64,000 nucleotides of DNA from Nemophila menziesii (GCA_029959085.1 JARWIR010000050.1:1116001-1180000), one strand, 5' to 3'. Numbered from the stretch's first letter, positions 1 through 11,689 are shown. Notes: generated from the sequence alone by a model not told the origin. Made by a program: numbers and translations.

Positions 1-1270
1 TATGCAATACCTACCTACCCAATGTAAGTGATGAAGCTTTTGGTGTATGTGTATGAGAAGATTGACCGGATTGTCAGGGATTTCATGTGGCGGTCCACGA
101 GTGATAAGAGGAAATCACTAGGTCTCGTGGAAACAATTGCAAACCAAAGTTGGTAGGGGGCTAGGAAAATGCAATTCTAAAAATTATAACGTTGCATTCC
201 TAGCAGAACTTGGATGTAAAATTCTGCAAGATCATAAAATGGTGTGGGTTGAGGTATTTAAGAACAAATATTTCAAAGATGGGTTGTTACAAACGAAAAT
301 AAAATCAGTGACTCGAATATGTGTAAGTCGATCCTCAGAGGAATGAGACTACTTAAGGAGGGTGTGCTGAGATGGCCGGTGTGTACGACACTACTTACAA
401 GTCGAAACACGAGCCCTCAGGTCAATTCTCTGTCAAATCGGCGTTTAAATATATTGATAATAGCCCGATAAATGCAAGTTTGTATTGGGAAAAGCTCAGA
501 CGAATAGAATGTTCAGAGAAGGTTAGATTTATATTATGGAGTATTGCGTGGAACAGGCTCCCCTCTGCGAAAACCTGTTCTGGAGGGGTGCACTCGAGAA
601 TTGGGTGTAATCAAGATTTTCAGACCCCCCCCCCCCCCCCCCCCCCGGAATTGATGGTTTAAGGAGAGACACGGTGAGATTGTCCACCAACTTTGTACTA
701 GCATGATGAAGGAGCGTGACGACGAGGTTATTGTTTCCGCACAAAACTCATTGGTTAGATTGGTGCAACCTCAAGGCCGCAACAAACTAAATGTGGATAG
801 TAGTTTTGATTTGGTAAATAGAAAGGTTGGGATAGGTGGGTTATTAAGAGACAGAGATGGATCGTTCTTAGGTAGTTTTTTTGGGCCTTGTGTGGTAGAG
901 CCTTCTTTTCATACGAAAACCTTAGTGTTTCATTAAGGACTAAGATTGGCAGTCAAGCGAGGTATAAATAATCTATTAATTGAAACCAATTCGAGGGAGT
1001 TTCATGCGCTAATAAAAGACGATGGTAGTTCTAATAATTAGGCTTGTCACATTGAGCATGATTGCACTAAGATCCTATAAGAAAACCCGAACTTTGAGGT
1101 AAATCACATTTATCTTGACGTGAAGATGTGTGCGAATATGCTGGCAAGAAAAGAAGCAGACATATTAAAGAACCCATGCGAGTATGCAGACCCATGCATG
1201 TATTTGTGGAGAAGTATAACGAGAAAAAGAAACCTGTCTGCGACTCTTAGGATTCTTTTAGGTTCCCGTT
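1..1270 (+). mobile_element. LINE (non-LTR retrotransposon) 3' remnant: RT tail, zf-RVT and RNase H
   Basis: Conceptual translation gives three blocks in the order usual for the end of a plant LINE ORF2. About 1-350 has the post-RT tail (a motif resembling AIPTY, then GRGLGKCNSKNYNVAFLAEL and VFKNKYF). 372-620 has a zf-RVT-like block (GQFSVKSAFKY, then W..LR.IECSEKVRFILW). 735-1050 has an RNase H (RVT_3) block with NVDSSFD, GIGGLLRDRDGSFLG and a later LAVKRGINNLLIETNSREF. The blocks lie in different frames and carry stops, for example the TAA after position 933, so the copy is dead. It begins before the window. A run of 22 C interrupts it between the zf-RVT and RNase H blocks. Family assignment is good; exact ends are not known. 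Confidence 0.8.
625..646. repeat. poly-C tract (22 C)
   Basis: An uninterrupted run of 22 C inside the LINE remnant. It is either a real homopolymer expansion or an assembly or sequencing artefact; the sequence alone cannot tell. Confidence 0.95.
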
Positions 1271-1418
1271 GCGGGTGTTAATTAATGTTACCTCATGGCT
1301 TTTTAAGCCGCCGATTAATGAAAAAGATAGCACGCTATATAATAGTACATAGACAAATAGTATATTTACTTTTTCTTTTCTATGAAAATTCTAAGCTTAA
1401 GTTTTACTAAAACTTCTC

Positions 1419-3432
1419 TCACTTTTCAGAAACTATTTTAAATGAACTATTATTTATAGTGAAATTTTCATTTGATGCGGGTGAATTTGTCATGGCAAAT
1501 TTATTTGGTGACATTCTTGGAATTTCATCTCCTTGTATCATTTAAATGACTTCTTTTAAGGAAGGCCGGCTTGATGGATACCACTGGATGCACCAAAGTC
1601 CCACGACGACTAGTTTCTTAAATATCTTATTATCGTCTTCTGTCTCGATGTTGATTTCTATTGCTATTCCTTCTCCCTTCTCCAATTGATTGAACATCCA
1701 TTCCGGAAAGTATACTTGGCTATTATCTTTATCTGCACCATGAAAACTCTTTCTCCCTCCAACTATATCAAGCAACAACATGCCAAAGCTATAAATGTCT
1801 GCTTTGTAAGTTACATTTCTGTAGTTCCTGGCGAACACTTCTGGTGCAATGTAACCTATGGTCCCTTGAGCTGCACTCATCGAAACTATACTTTCTTCAT
1901 TGGAGCTGAGCTTCTCTAGACCAAAATCAGCAACTTTTGGATTGAAATTTCGGTCTAACAAGATATTGTGAGGTTTAATATCAAAGTGGAGGATCCATTG
2001 GTTACACCCCTGATGAAGATAATCAATCCCTTTGGCTATTCCAATGGAAATTTTTAGCAGTTTCTTCCAACCTAAAGAACGACTTTGATTTCCTGATGAA
2101 ATAAATTTGTCAAGCGAGTCATTCGGTAGGAACTCATACACAAGACCTCGCCTATATCCATCTGCATAATATCCGACTAAGCGAACCACATTAACATGGT
2201 GTATTTTTCCGATTGTACCAACTTCATTCATGAAATCTTCACCGTTTCCTTTAAAATTATAGAGTACCTTAATAGCAACAAAAACATCATTGGAAAGTCT
2301 TCCTTTGTATACTGTTACATAACCTCCTTTACCTAATTTTTCTTTAAAATGATAAGTGATTTTCTTAATATCTGCATAAGAATATCTACTAGGTCTTGAA
2401 GCCTTATGATCTTCCAGGAATTGCTCTATCCTTTTCTCCTCGCTTTTTATCTTCTTGGAGATGTATAAACGAATAAGTACAAGAATGAATATTCCCATTA
2501 TAGCCAGACCTAATATTATTCCTGCAGTATTTAAACCATACAAGATAAGAAATGATTTATCTTAAACTATAGACCTATGATGCAAGGGTAACAAATAACT
2601 TTACCCTCGATAATATTTTTCTTTGACACACCTGGAAAAGATAACAGAGGCTTATTAAGACCACATGAGAATTAGCGCAATGACGCGAAGAGTTAGAAGT
2701 ACTTGGAATAAGTTCTTTGGGAAAGCATTCAGTAGCATATGTACTAGCACTTTTATTCGTCAATTTACAATATTGTCCTTGTAATTCACAGTGAGCACAA
2801 CCTGGCTTGTCGCAAATCAGTTGAAGAGGATAACTTTCAGGGTAGAATAGCTCTGGAGGAAGTATTGAATTGCTCAAGATCTTTGTGCAATTAAACAGTG
2901 GTTCGGCAGTCCAAGGAACATCTAAATCAGTTGCATAAACAATTGTAAAAGGAAAAGTGATAAAAATAAGGATAAGGAAAATATAATTTGAAGAGAGATG
3001 GAGCAGATAAACTAGGTAAGTCTAAGGACTCGGCCAAGTTTAAGGATAAATTTAGGTAAGGATGCAATCCTAGAAAAGAAGCCATCCATATTCGATAAAC
3101 TTACTACCTGAGACATATAATCAATCTTTTCCACAATAAACTTGTTGGGAAATGGAAGTTTGATCCCATTGAAGGATGCCTTTACCGGAAATGGTTGCTC
3201 AAAAACTGTCTCGTTGCTCTGAGAACATATAAATGTCAAAACCAGGATACCGATCTGCCTGCCGATCTTTGAGTAGAAATGGGAATCTGATTTCAGGGCC
3301 ATATTTCCTGCACCGTTCTACTGGACAATCATACTCGCCTGAACCAAATTTTGTGGAGACTGAAATAAAGATGACGCTGATGATGAGGTTGATTAATCTC
3401 ATTTGTGTGTGGTGTGAAAAAGTTACTAGCAA
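1419..3432 (-). pseudogene. LRK10-like / WAK-associated receptor-like protein kinase, pseudogene
   Basis: Role in intact members: plasma-membrane receptor kinases with a cysteine-rich GUB_WAK/WAK_assoc ectodomain, one membrane span and a Ser/Thr kinase, linked to defence (the wheat Lr10 type). On the minus strand the first exon starts at 3432 with a signal peptide and the motif CPVERCRKYGPEIRFPF. The reading frame then changes near 3240-3200, and the rest of the GUB_WAK domain (SNETVFEQPFPVKA, DYMSQVV) continues in another frame. The WAK_assoc part, with CDKPGCAHCELQGQYC, lies at about 2700-2877. The kinase exon (2543-1542) has a membrane span at residues 8-27, a glycine loop GKGGYVTVYKG at 71-81 (last loop glycine replaced by V), Lys92, HFDIKPHN at 186-193, DFGLE at 206-210 and APE at 233-235. 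It stops at a TAA (1542-1544) where the family usually has Q. The same frame stays open to a TGA at 1419-1421. The frameshift plus stop argue for a pseudogene, although the kinase core looks little eroded. Confidence 0.85.
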
Positions 3433-4601
3433 GTGTTGTTCTAATCAATTAAATTCAGTTGAAAGTTTTGTCATTCATGATATTGGCGTACATATTATCT
3501 ATAAGGAGCATTTTTCTTCCATTAACAAAAGTATTCCTAAAATCAACGTAGACTTGAGAGTCAATCATCATGCTTGTAGTCTGGGGTCAAGGCCTACCTA
3601 ATTTCCTAAACTGATTTTCTACCCTACTAAAAAGTTATATTATTCAACCCGAATTTTACATTCTTCACTTGTTCTCTCCAACTTCCAAATAATATTTATA
3701 TACTTTGATTTATTTTATTTTTACTGTGATAAATTATAAGAAATATATATTATATTAATAAGAATAAAATAAGAGATGTAACCAGAGGAATAAGAGAGAT
3801 CATACAGCAAAATTTTAGCAAATAAATTTAGATAGTAGTGGAATTTAAATCTCAGAGCTAATCTAAGTATGTGACTAAAATATATATATCGTCTTTGGTA
3901 GATCTTGGACGCTTAACTGTGATACTTGAAATATACTCTATGTTCCAAAGGAAGGTTTTTTCTTGTTGACGTTCTAAGTCAGATTCAATAATATGAACGT
4001 CTAGGAAGGCTCTACGTGATGTGAAATCAATGAGAGACGAAGGTATGAAAGATATGTGTATCTGTGTAGAGGAGTAAAATTATAAATTTGAGTATACCTT
4101 TTCTTTCAAAGGACTAGCACTATATATAGACACATTACATAATTTGAAAATATTACATAATTTGAAAGGACATCTACCTTGAGTATAATCCTTCGTGGAG
4201 ACGGACTCTTGCTTTAATATATCTCGACCGATAGTATAATTCCTATCTCCCAGTAGAGGGAAAAATCTAAAGGATTTAGCCTCTTTTCTCCTCTAGCAAA
4301 TTTATTTTCTAAATTTTCCCAAATCTTTCATAATCTATGTCTAACTATGTATTAATATCATGTAAGATCAAGACCCACCGCCATGAGATATAAGCAAGCG
4401 TGGGTGGATTTGAGTACGTGGTTGGTGAAATCGACCATGCATTCTACTATTTTCTATTGATCGATCTTTCCGGTGTTAGCCTATCGGAGAATATACTGAA
4501 TATGGTCGCTTGATTTTGAGTAGCAATGTAAGCAATATCACTAGTCATAAACTAGCCAGAGGTAATTTTACACTTATAAACTACCCCTTTGGATTTTGGT
4601 G
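3433..4601. other. intergenic, no gene seen
   Basis: AT-rich sequence with no credible coding exon, RNA gene or TE protein. It is the 5' flank into which the copia element inserted; the reading continues on the far side of that element at 11144. Confidence 0.6.
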
Positions 4602-4606
4602 AAATG
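4602..4606. repeat. 5-bp target site duplication of the copia element, left copy
   Basis: AAATG immediately before the 5' LTR, matching AAATG at 11139-11143 directly after the 3' LTR. This fixes the element ends. Confidence 0.9.
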
Positions 4607-5497
4607 TGTTGGAAAACTTGAAAGTCACGAGTTGGCTTTTTTAACACATTTTAATACTCTCCCACATCGGTAGGAGTAAGGAGGGTTTTGCTTCTTTTAT
4701 AATGTGTAAAATTATCAATAATGTCCAAATAGCCAACAACCATGCACATGACAAAGCAATGGGTTAGCCCACACGCGCGCACCACCACCACCACCACCCA
4801 CCCGCCCGGCCCGGCCCGGCACCGGCGACGGCGTAAGGCGTGGGGCGTGGGGCGTGGGGAGTTTGGGGAGTCAAAAAATGAAAAATGAATTGGATTTTGT
4901 ACCAGCTCTTATAGTAGTGGTTGACTACTCCAACTCAAACGTAGAGACAAACTTCCACTAATCTCGCACGCGTTAAAGGTCAACATAGCTGTTACGGAAT
5001 ATTATAAACGTGGGGGTTACAAAGCTGTCAAAACGTCAACCCAATCAAATCATATCCGGGAGAGAATCATGGGATTTAATAGGGGCGTTTTCTGAAGGCT
5101 TGTGTATTCCACTCCTCACCCCTATATATAGAGCTCCCATTCCACTCTCTACAGCAACGAAAATAACACAACAGAAAAACACTCTGCCTCACCACCTACT
5201 CTCTACATTTTTCCTACTACGTTGTAGTTCTGTTAGAGATACCGGTCACACCGGAATATCTTTTTAACAACGGTGACTTTGTTTTTCTATTTTCCGTGTA
5301 AGTTTGTTATTTCCGTGTAATCTTTAATTCGATTTTGTAATCGCATTTCTTTCCGTGTAATTGTTATTCGATTGTTGTAATCGTTTTTTCCGGATTATTG
5401 TAATAGTTAGTTTGTTTCAAAAACTTTTTCCTTTCCATTTGTTTTTCTGGAAACCATTTTTTTTCATTTGTACAATTGGTGGTTATTTCTAATAACA
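4607..5497 (+). repeat. 5' LTR of the copia element (891 bp)
   Basis: Begins TGTTGGAAAAC and ends TCTAATAACA, so it has TG...CA ends. It aligns with the 3' LTR throughout but lacks about 70 bp that the 3' LTR has around 10561-10632. The gap lies between two AAAGG words, as expected for a short-repeat-mediated deletion. It also has fewer copies of the GC-rich CACC/CCGG units near 4780-4830. Confidence 0.95.
5121..5130 (+). promoter_or_regulatory. TATA box of the 5' LTR
   Basis: CCTATATATA about 370 bp before the LTR end, followed by a purine/pyrimidine leader rich in AACA. The same block is conserved at 10761-10771 in the 3' LTR. It is the probable U3 promoter driving the genomic RNA. Confidence 0.7.
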
Positions 5498-5542
5498 ATT
5501 TAAAAAGATATTCATTTTCTTTTCCACCGGTTACTTTTGAAA

Positions 5543-6189
5543 ATGGCTCTTCCTGTTTCGGCTGTTGGTTCCTCTTTAACACAAAGCCTCTTCTCGACGC
5601 AAACAAGTTGGAACCCCTTAATGGTTCTAACTATAAGCGTTGGGCGCAAAAATTAATGATATGCCTTGAACAGTATGAACTCGACTTTGTTATAGTCGAG
5701 GCTCCTCCACTTTTGGAAATTGGAGCTCATACTGAACAAGAGCTAGCAAGGCATGCTGCCCTCGAATCTAGGTTCAAAAGAGCTAACACCATGGCTCGGG
5801 GCTGGATGTTGAACAACGTTACTAATCCCATTTTTGACCTCCTTGCCAAAGAGAAATCGGCAAAGGTCATATGGGAAACTCTCGAGAAGAAGTATGGGGC
5901 TGATGATTCGGGTAAGAAAAAATACGTGACTGGGAATTGGTATAACTTTAGACTTACGGATCAGAAACCCATGACTGAACAACTTCACGTGTACGAGAAC
6001 CTATGCGCGGAGGTAATCGCCGAAGGCATGAAGATGTGTGAAATTCTTCAAGCCAACATTTTGCTTGAGAAATTTCCCCCATCTTGGAGTGAATACCGCA
6101 ACCACCTCAAGCACAAAAAGAAAGAAATGACCCTCCAAGAGCTCATCAGCCACATCCAAGTCGAAGAAGCGAATTTGACTAAAGGATAA
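5543..6189 (+). pseudogene. gag: copia gag, capsid part (frameshifted)
   Basis: The capsid region of the retrotransposon, which forms the cytoplasmic virus-like particle. The likely start ATG is at 5543. Its frame is left near 5577, after which the Retrotran_gag/UBN2-like sequence runs in another frame: LEPLNGSNYKRWAQKL, W..L...YG, EILQANILLEKFPPSW. It ends at a TAA at 6187-6189 shortly before the zinc knuckle, which lies in the downstream pol frame. A fused gag-pol ORF is usual in copia elements, so both changes look like decay rather than programmed shifts. Confidence 0.85.
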
Positions 6190-9169
6190 GTCAATCTCTT
6201 TCCCTTCTCATTCCTCCAAAGCTAATCTAGTCGAAGGTTCTGGCCAAGGTAACAAAGACAGGTTCAAGGGGAAGGGAAAGCAACAAGGGTCAAACAAATC
6301 TAAGTCTAGGGGAAATAAGAATCGCAGCAACACCAACAAACAAGGTGGAGGGTTCAAGATCTCTGGTAAGATTCAAAAAACTAAAGGGGCCTGTTACCGT
6401 TGTGGCAAAGAAGGGCACAAATCTTTCGAATGTCCCCAGAGAGCTGGCCAGGGTCCCAAAGCCGCCACGAATCTGACTGAGACCGAAGAAATAATCGCTG
6501 CGGTAATGGTTGAGGTAAACTTGGTAGAGAATAAGAGCGAGTGGATCCTTGACACTGGAGCTTCTCGCCATTTCTGCGCAAACAAAGCCTTGTTCAAGAA
6601 ATTCGAAAAGGAAACTGATGGTGAGTGTGTGTACTTGGGTGACTCTTCCACCGCTACTGTTCTTGGGAAAGGTCAGGTTCCCCTCAAACTCACCTCTGGT
6701 AAGACTCTTGAACTAAATGATGTTCTCTTCGTCCCCTCTCTCCGTAGGAAATTAGTTTCCGGGGCTCTCCTTAACAAAGTTAGTCTCAAACTTGTCTTCG
6801 AGGGGGGTAAAGTCATTATCACCAAAAATGACGAATTCGTGGGGAAAGGGTACCTTAATAATGGCTTGTTTGTTTTAAACACTGTAACCCTTAATGAGAA
6901 TGCATCTAATTCCGCTTATATTGTTGAGTCCGTTCAAACGTGGCACGGTAGATTAGGCCATTTAAATGTTGCGTCTATAAAAAGGCTTAAAAAACTTGGA
7001 CTAATACCCGTTAACAACGTGGATGACTTTGAAAAATGTCAAATATGTGTAGAGTCCAAACTTGCGAAAAAACCTTTTAAATCCGTCACCACGAGACAAA
7101 CCAAATTGCTTGAATTAGTTCATTCGGACTTAGCTGATTTTAAAAACTCCGCTAGTAGAGGTGGAAAACTTTATTACATAACCTTCGTAGATGACTACTC
7201 TAGGTTTACTAAAGTGTATCTTCTTAAAACTAAAGATGAGGCGGAAAATGCGTTTTTAAAATATAAAGCCGAAGTTGAAAACCAACTAGATTGTAAAATC
7301 AAACGACTTAGGTCCGATAGAGGAGGCGAGTATAGTTCTAATTCCCTTAAAGAGTTTTGTGAAACAAATGGAATTATCCACGAACTAAGTGCCCCTTATA
7401 CACCCCAACAAAATGGCATAGCCGAAAGAAAGAATAGGTCCCTTAAAGAGACTATGAATGCCATGTTAATAAGTTTAGGTTTACCAAACAACATGTGGGG
7501 GGAAGCTGTCTTGTCAGCCTGTTATGTACTTAATAGGGTACCACATAAATCCCTAGAAAAGACCCCGTATGAAATGTGGAAGGGTTTTCCACCAAACCTG
7601 AAATTTTTAAAAGTGTGGGGGTGTCTAGCCAAAGTCAAACTACCTGATTTCAAAACTGTCACCGTTGGTCCCAAAACCGTTGACTCAATTTTCATAGGGT
7701 ACGCTCAGAATAGTGCGGCTTACAGATTCTTGTCATTAGAAGATAACTCTATTTGTGAATCTAGAGACGCTGAGTTGTTTGAACATGTTTTCCCTTTGAA
7801 AGATTTAAATACTGTCAATGCTTCTTTACCTGTTGATAACTTATCTCCTAATGATTGTGTACCTCTTTGTGATGTTTTTCCTAACCCCTCTACTTCCATA
7901 GAGCCTAGTAGTATTCCCGAGGAAGAACCTAGGAGAAGTAAGAGGCGCAGGATCGAGTCTAGCTTCGGCCCTGACTTTATAACAGCCTTTATCACAGAAG
8001 GTTCTCACATTGATCTATTAGACGAACAGGTAGTCAATTGCTTCCTCATGGAGGATGAACCAAAAACTTATGATGATGCTTTAAAATCTATAGATGCTAG
8101 TTTTTGGAAAGAGGCTATTAATAGTGAACTTGAGTCAATCAAAAGTAACCATACATGGGAATTAACCGACTTACCTAGGGGTAGCAAAGCGATTAGTAGC
8201 AAATGGATTTTTAAGAAAAAGTTGAGACCCGATGGCTCAATAGAAAAATTCAAAGCCAGACTTGTTATTAAGGGCTTCGCCCAAAAGAAAGGTCAAGATT
8301 ACTTTGACACCTATTCCCCAGTGACCAAAATTGCCACGATAAGAACCCTTATTGCTTTAGCCGTCATTCACGAACTTGTAATACATCAAATGGATGTCAA
8401 AACCGCGTTCTTGAACGGAGATCTAGATGAAGAGATCTACATGGCTCAACCCGAAGGGTGTGTGGTCCCTGGTCAAGGGGACAAAGTGTGTAAGTTGAAA
8501 AAATCTTTGTATGGTTTGAAACAGGCACCGAAAAAATGGTATGAAAAACTAGATAGTACTCTCATTTCATATGGGTTTATAGCTAACACTTCTGACTCAT
8601 GTGTTTACTCCAAGGTAACAAATTCAGAGTGTGTTATCATCTGCCTTTATGTAGATAACATGCTTATCTTCGGTACTACTATTCATATTATAAATGAGAC
8701 TAAACGCTTCTTGTCTTCCAGATTCGACATGAAAGATATGGGAGAAGCTGATGTAATACTTGGGGTAAAAATCATTAGAAGCAGTAATGGTATTACCCTG
8801 AATCAGTCTCATTACGTAGAAAGGATGCTGAAAAAGTTCAATTCCTTTGAGGTAACGCCTGTAAATACTCCTTATGATTCTAGCATTAATTTATCCAAAC
8901 ATGTTGGGGATGCTGTATCCCAAAATGAATATGCTAAAATCATAGGAAGTGTAATGTTCTTAATGAACTATACTCGACCCGATATTGCCTATGCCGTGAG
9001 TAGACTTAGTCGCTATACTCATAACCCGAGTAGTGACCACTGGGTTGCACTTCGCCGTCTATTGAAATACTTGAAGGGTACCATCGATCTAGGCTTGCAC
9101 TATAACAAATTCCATGCAGTCCTTGAGGGTTTTTGTGATGCAAACTGGATCTCTGACATGACGAAGTAA
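6185..9169 (+). pseudogene. pol: copia zinc knuckle plus protease-integrase-reverse transcriptase
   Basis: The frame is open from about 6185 to the TAA at 9167-9169. Domains in order: CCHC knuckle at 6392-6433 (C-x2-C-x4-H-x4-C); aspartic protease ILDTGAS with Asp near 6551; GAG_pre-integrase WHGRLGHLN near 6940; integrase with HSDL, SDRGGEY and AERKNR, exactly 35 residues between the last Asp and Glu; RT with [37 protein letters not shown] and [13 protein letters not shown]. The RT active site, at 8648-8659, reads YVDN instead of YVDD: the second catalytic aspartate codon is AAC. The ORF breaks at the start of RNase H. Confidence 0.93.
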
Positions 9170-9618
9170 ACTCCACCAGTGGTTATGTGTTCTCCTTAGG
9201 GGGAGTTGCTGTATCGTGGAAGTCTTCCAAACAGACTTGTATAGCACGCTCCACCATGGAGTCTGAGTTCATAGCACTAGAGTTAGCTGGGCAAGAAGCT
9301 GAGTGGTTGAGAAGTCTCTTATCGGATGTGCCACTTTGGGAAGGAAGTGCCACACCTGTATGTATCCACTGTGATTCACAAGCAGCCATTGGAGTCGCTC
9401 ATAATAGCGCCTATAATGGGAAGAAGAGACATATTCGCATCAGACATGGGTCAGTAAGACAATTACTGAAGAATGGTGTGATAGCCTTGGAATTTGTACG
9501 ATCAGAGGAGAATCTAGCTGATCCGTTCACCAAAGGCTTGACTAGGAGACTAGTCCTGGAGACGTCGAGGGGGATGGGTCTAAAACCCATTAAGTGGGAA
9601 CATGTGACTAATGAGTAA
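9170..9618 (+). pseudogene. copia RNase H domain, out of frame with RT
   Basis: The RNase H end of the polyprotein. Recognisable motifs are [20 protein letters not shown], the CDSQAA box and LADPFTKGL, followed by TAA at 9616-9618. The preceding CDANWISD motif sits in the RT frame, so a one-base change near 9160 separates the two. Intact elements need this domain to degrade the RNA template during cDNA synthesis. Confidence 0.9.
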
Positions 9619-9661
9619 ATGTGATGTCCCCATCCCTAAGGCTCAACCCCAAATCGTCTTG

Positions 9662-9914
9662 TTCATAGCCACTCGTGGTGGTCCTTTAGAGAAGGACTTG
9701 ATGAAAAAGGCGTACTGAGTGTTGAAACTCACATTTGAATTCATAGCCTTTATGGTGGTCCTTTTGAGAAGGACTTGATGAATTCAAGGGTAACTTTGAA
9801 ACCCAAATATTCATGGTAGAGTGTTGAGGAGACGTCCTTACACCACTCTCAAATGAATCAATCCACCAAGTTCATAGCCCTTAAAGGGTGGTCCTTAGAG
9901 AAGGACTTGATGAA
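9662..9914 (+). repeat. three spaced hairpin repeats in the copia 3' untranslated region
   Basis: A unit of about 43 bp (TTCATAGCC ... TGGTCCTT ... AAGGACTTGATGAA) occurs at 9662-9704, 9740-9782 and 9871-9914. Each unit contains a perfect 6-bp stem GTCCTT/AAGGAC with a short loop, at 9681-9697, 9758-9774 and 9891-9906. Loops differ in length (4-5 bases) while the stems are kept, which suggests constraint on RNA structure. Confidence 0.8.
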
Positions 9915-10147
9915 CCAAAAGGTAATGTTAGAGGGAACCATGACCTTGAATCGGGTAGAGTATGTGCTGTGAGGGTCTCGATTGATAACCGTTAAAGTTC
10001 AAGAGTAAGTTCACTTAAACGGAATTCGGTGGTTGCCTCACTTCACTACGTGTCAATTCAAATCGCAAGATATTGACACTTAAGTACAATTCACCCATTC
10101 TTCTTTTTGGAACCTTCTCTCCAAACCTTTTGTTGACATTCAAGTGT

Positions 10148-10156
10148 GTGGGGGAT
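10148..10156 (+). other. polypurine tract of the copia element
   Basis: GTGGGGGAT lies directly upstream of the 3' LTR, the usual site of plus-strand priming. Confidence 0.7.
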
Positions 10157-11138
10157 TATTGGAAAACTTGAAAGTCACGAGTTGGCTTTTTTAACACATT
10201 TTAATACTCTCCCACATCGGTAGGAGTAAGGAGGGTTTTGCTTCTTTTATAATGTGTAAAATTATCAATGTCCAAATAGCCAACAACCATGCACATGACA
10301 AAGAAATGGGTTAGCCCATACGCGCGCACCACCACCACCACCACCCACCCGCCCGGCCCGGCCCGGCACCGGCACCGGCAACTACGACGGCGTATCGCGT
10401 GGGGCGTGGGTCGTGGGTCGTGGGGAGTTTGGGGAGTTTGGGGAGTTTGGGGAGTCAAAAAATGAAAAATGAATTGGATTTTGTACCAGCTCTTATAGTA
10501 GTGGTTGACTACTCCAACTCAAACGTAGAGACAAACTTCCACTAATCTCGCACGCGTTAAAGGGAAAGGATATTCAGGAGCTGTTACTTAGTCAAGTCAA
10601 ACACGTGGGCAATCAAAAGGTCAACATAGCTGTTACAGAATATTATAAGCGTGGGGGTTACAAAGCTGTCAAAACGTCAACCCAATCAAATCATATCCGG
10701 GAGAGAATCATGGGATTTAATAGGGGCGTTTTCTGAAGGCTTGTGTATTCCACTACTCACCCCTATATATAGAGCTCCCATTCCACTCTCTACAGCAACG
10801 AAAATAACACAACAGAAAAACACTCTGCCTCACCACCTACTCTCTACATTTTTCCTACTACGTTGTAGTTCTGTTAGAGATACCGGTCACACCGGAATAT
10901 CTTTTTAACAACGGTGACTTTGTTTTTCTATTTTCCGTGTAAGTTTGTTATTTCCGTGTAATCTTTAATTCGATTTTGTAATCGCATTTCTTTCCGTGTA
11001 ATTGTTATTCGATTGTTGTAATCGTTTTTTCCGCATTATTGTAATAGTTAGTTTGTTTCAAAAACTTTTTCCTTTCCATTTGTTTTTCTGGAAACCATTT
11101 TTTTTCATTTGTACAACTGGTGGTTATTTCTAATAACA
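10157..11138 (+). repeat. 3' LTR of the copia element (982 bp)
   Basis: Same sequence as 4607-5497 with about ten substitutions. It starts TATTGG where the 5' copy has TGTTGG, so its terminal TG is mutated. It ends TAATAACA, then target duplication AAATG at 11139-11143. It keeps about 70 bp at 10561-10632 that the 5' LTR has lost. A TATA box lies at 10761-10771. Confidence 0.95.
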
Positions 11139-11143
11139 AAATG

Positions 11144-11686
11144 GATGTGGCATGTTCTGATTATGCATTTGGCTCTAAGCCATAATTCACACTTCGATTG
11201 TTGTAAAGGAGAATTGATTTGTTTAGATTTGGGTAGATGACAATCAAACACGTAACAGATTTCCCGCCTTTTCATTTTTACCTTGCATTTATTGGTACCA
11301 ATAATGTTGAGGTTTCATAGCTTAGAATAATAAACCAACTAGAGTAATGATTCCTTGAATACCTAGGTAATCATGTCTATCCAATTTCCAACATGCTAAC
11401 TATAAATAAAATGTGTCTTTCTTCATTTATCCTGTTTTCTCTTCCCTATAACTTATCAGACTTAAATTTCCCTTGGTGTTTTCTTGTCCTCTGGCCTAAT
11501 TATCTTCTTTGTTTTTTCTTTTATACCTTTATTTTTTGCAAATTTCGTCTCTTTCATAGCCAAAAACCGACTATGAATCCGAGAACTTGAGAAAGTATTA
11601 TCCTGTGGAATTGATAGACCTCCTAACTAGTTTGTAATTAACTTCTTCTTAAATGCTTGATGATATGCCCTTTACTGATCCTTAAC
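11144..11686. other. intergenic, no gene seen
   Basis: This continues the 3' flank of the copia insertion. A short open frame at 11393-11590 is pyrimidine-rich with no family features, and I do not call it. Confidence 0.6.
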
Positions 11687-11689
11687 TTA

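Larger units (their letters stand above)
4607..11138 (+). mobile_element. Ty1/copia LTR retrotransposon, nearly complete
   Basis: A 6.5 kb element with two LTRs, flanked by AAATG. Internal order is gag, zinc knuckle, protease, integrase, reverse transcriptase, RNase H: the Ty1/copia order. The LTRs differ by only about ten substitutions by eye (roughly 1 percent) plus a few indels, so insertion was fairly recent. It cannot be autonomous as it stands: frame changes occur near 5577, 6184 and 9160, and the RT catalytic box reads YVDN. No canonical initiator-Met primer binding site is visible after the 5' LTR. Confidence 0.95.

Noticed and set aside
5010..5267. 85-codon ORF repeated identically at 10651-10908
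   Set aside because: Lies inside both LTRs over the TATA box and leader; the identity only reflects LTR identity.
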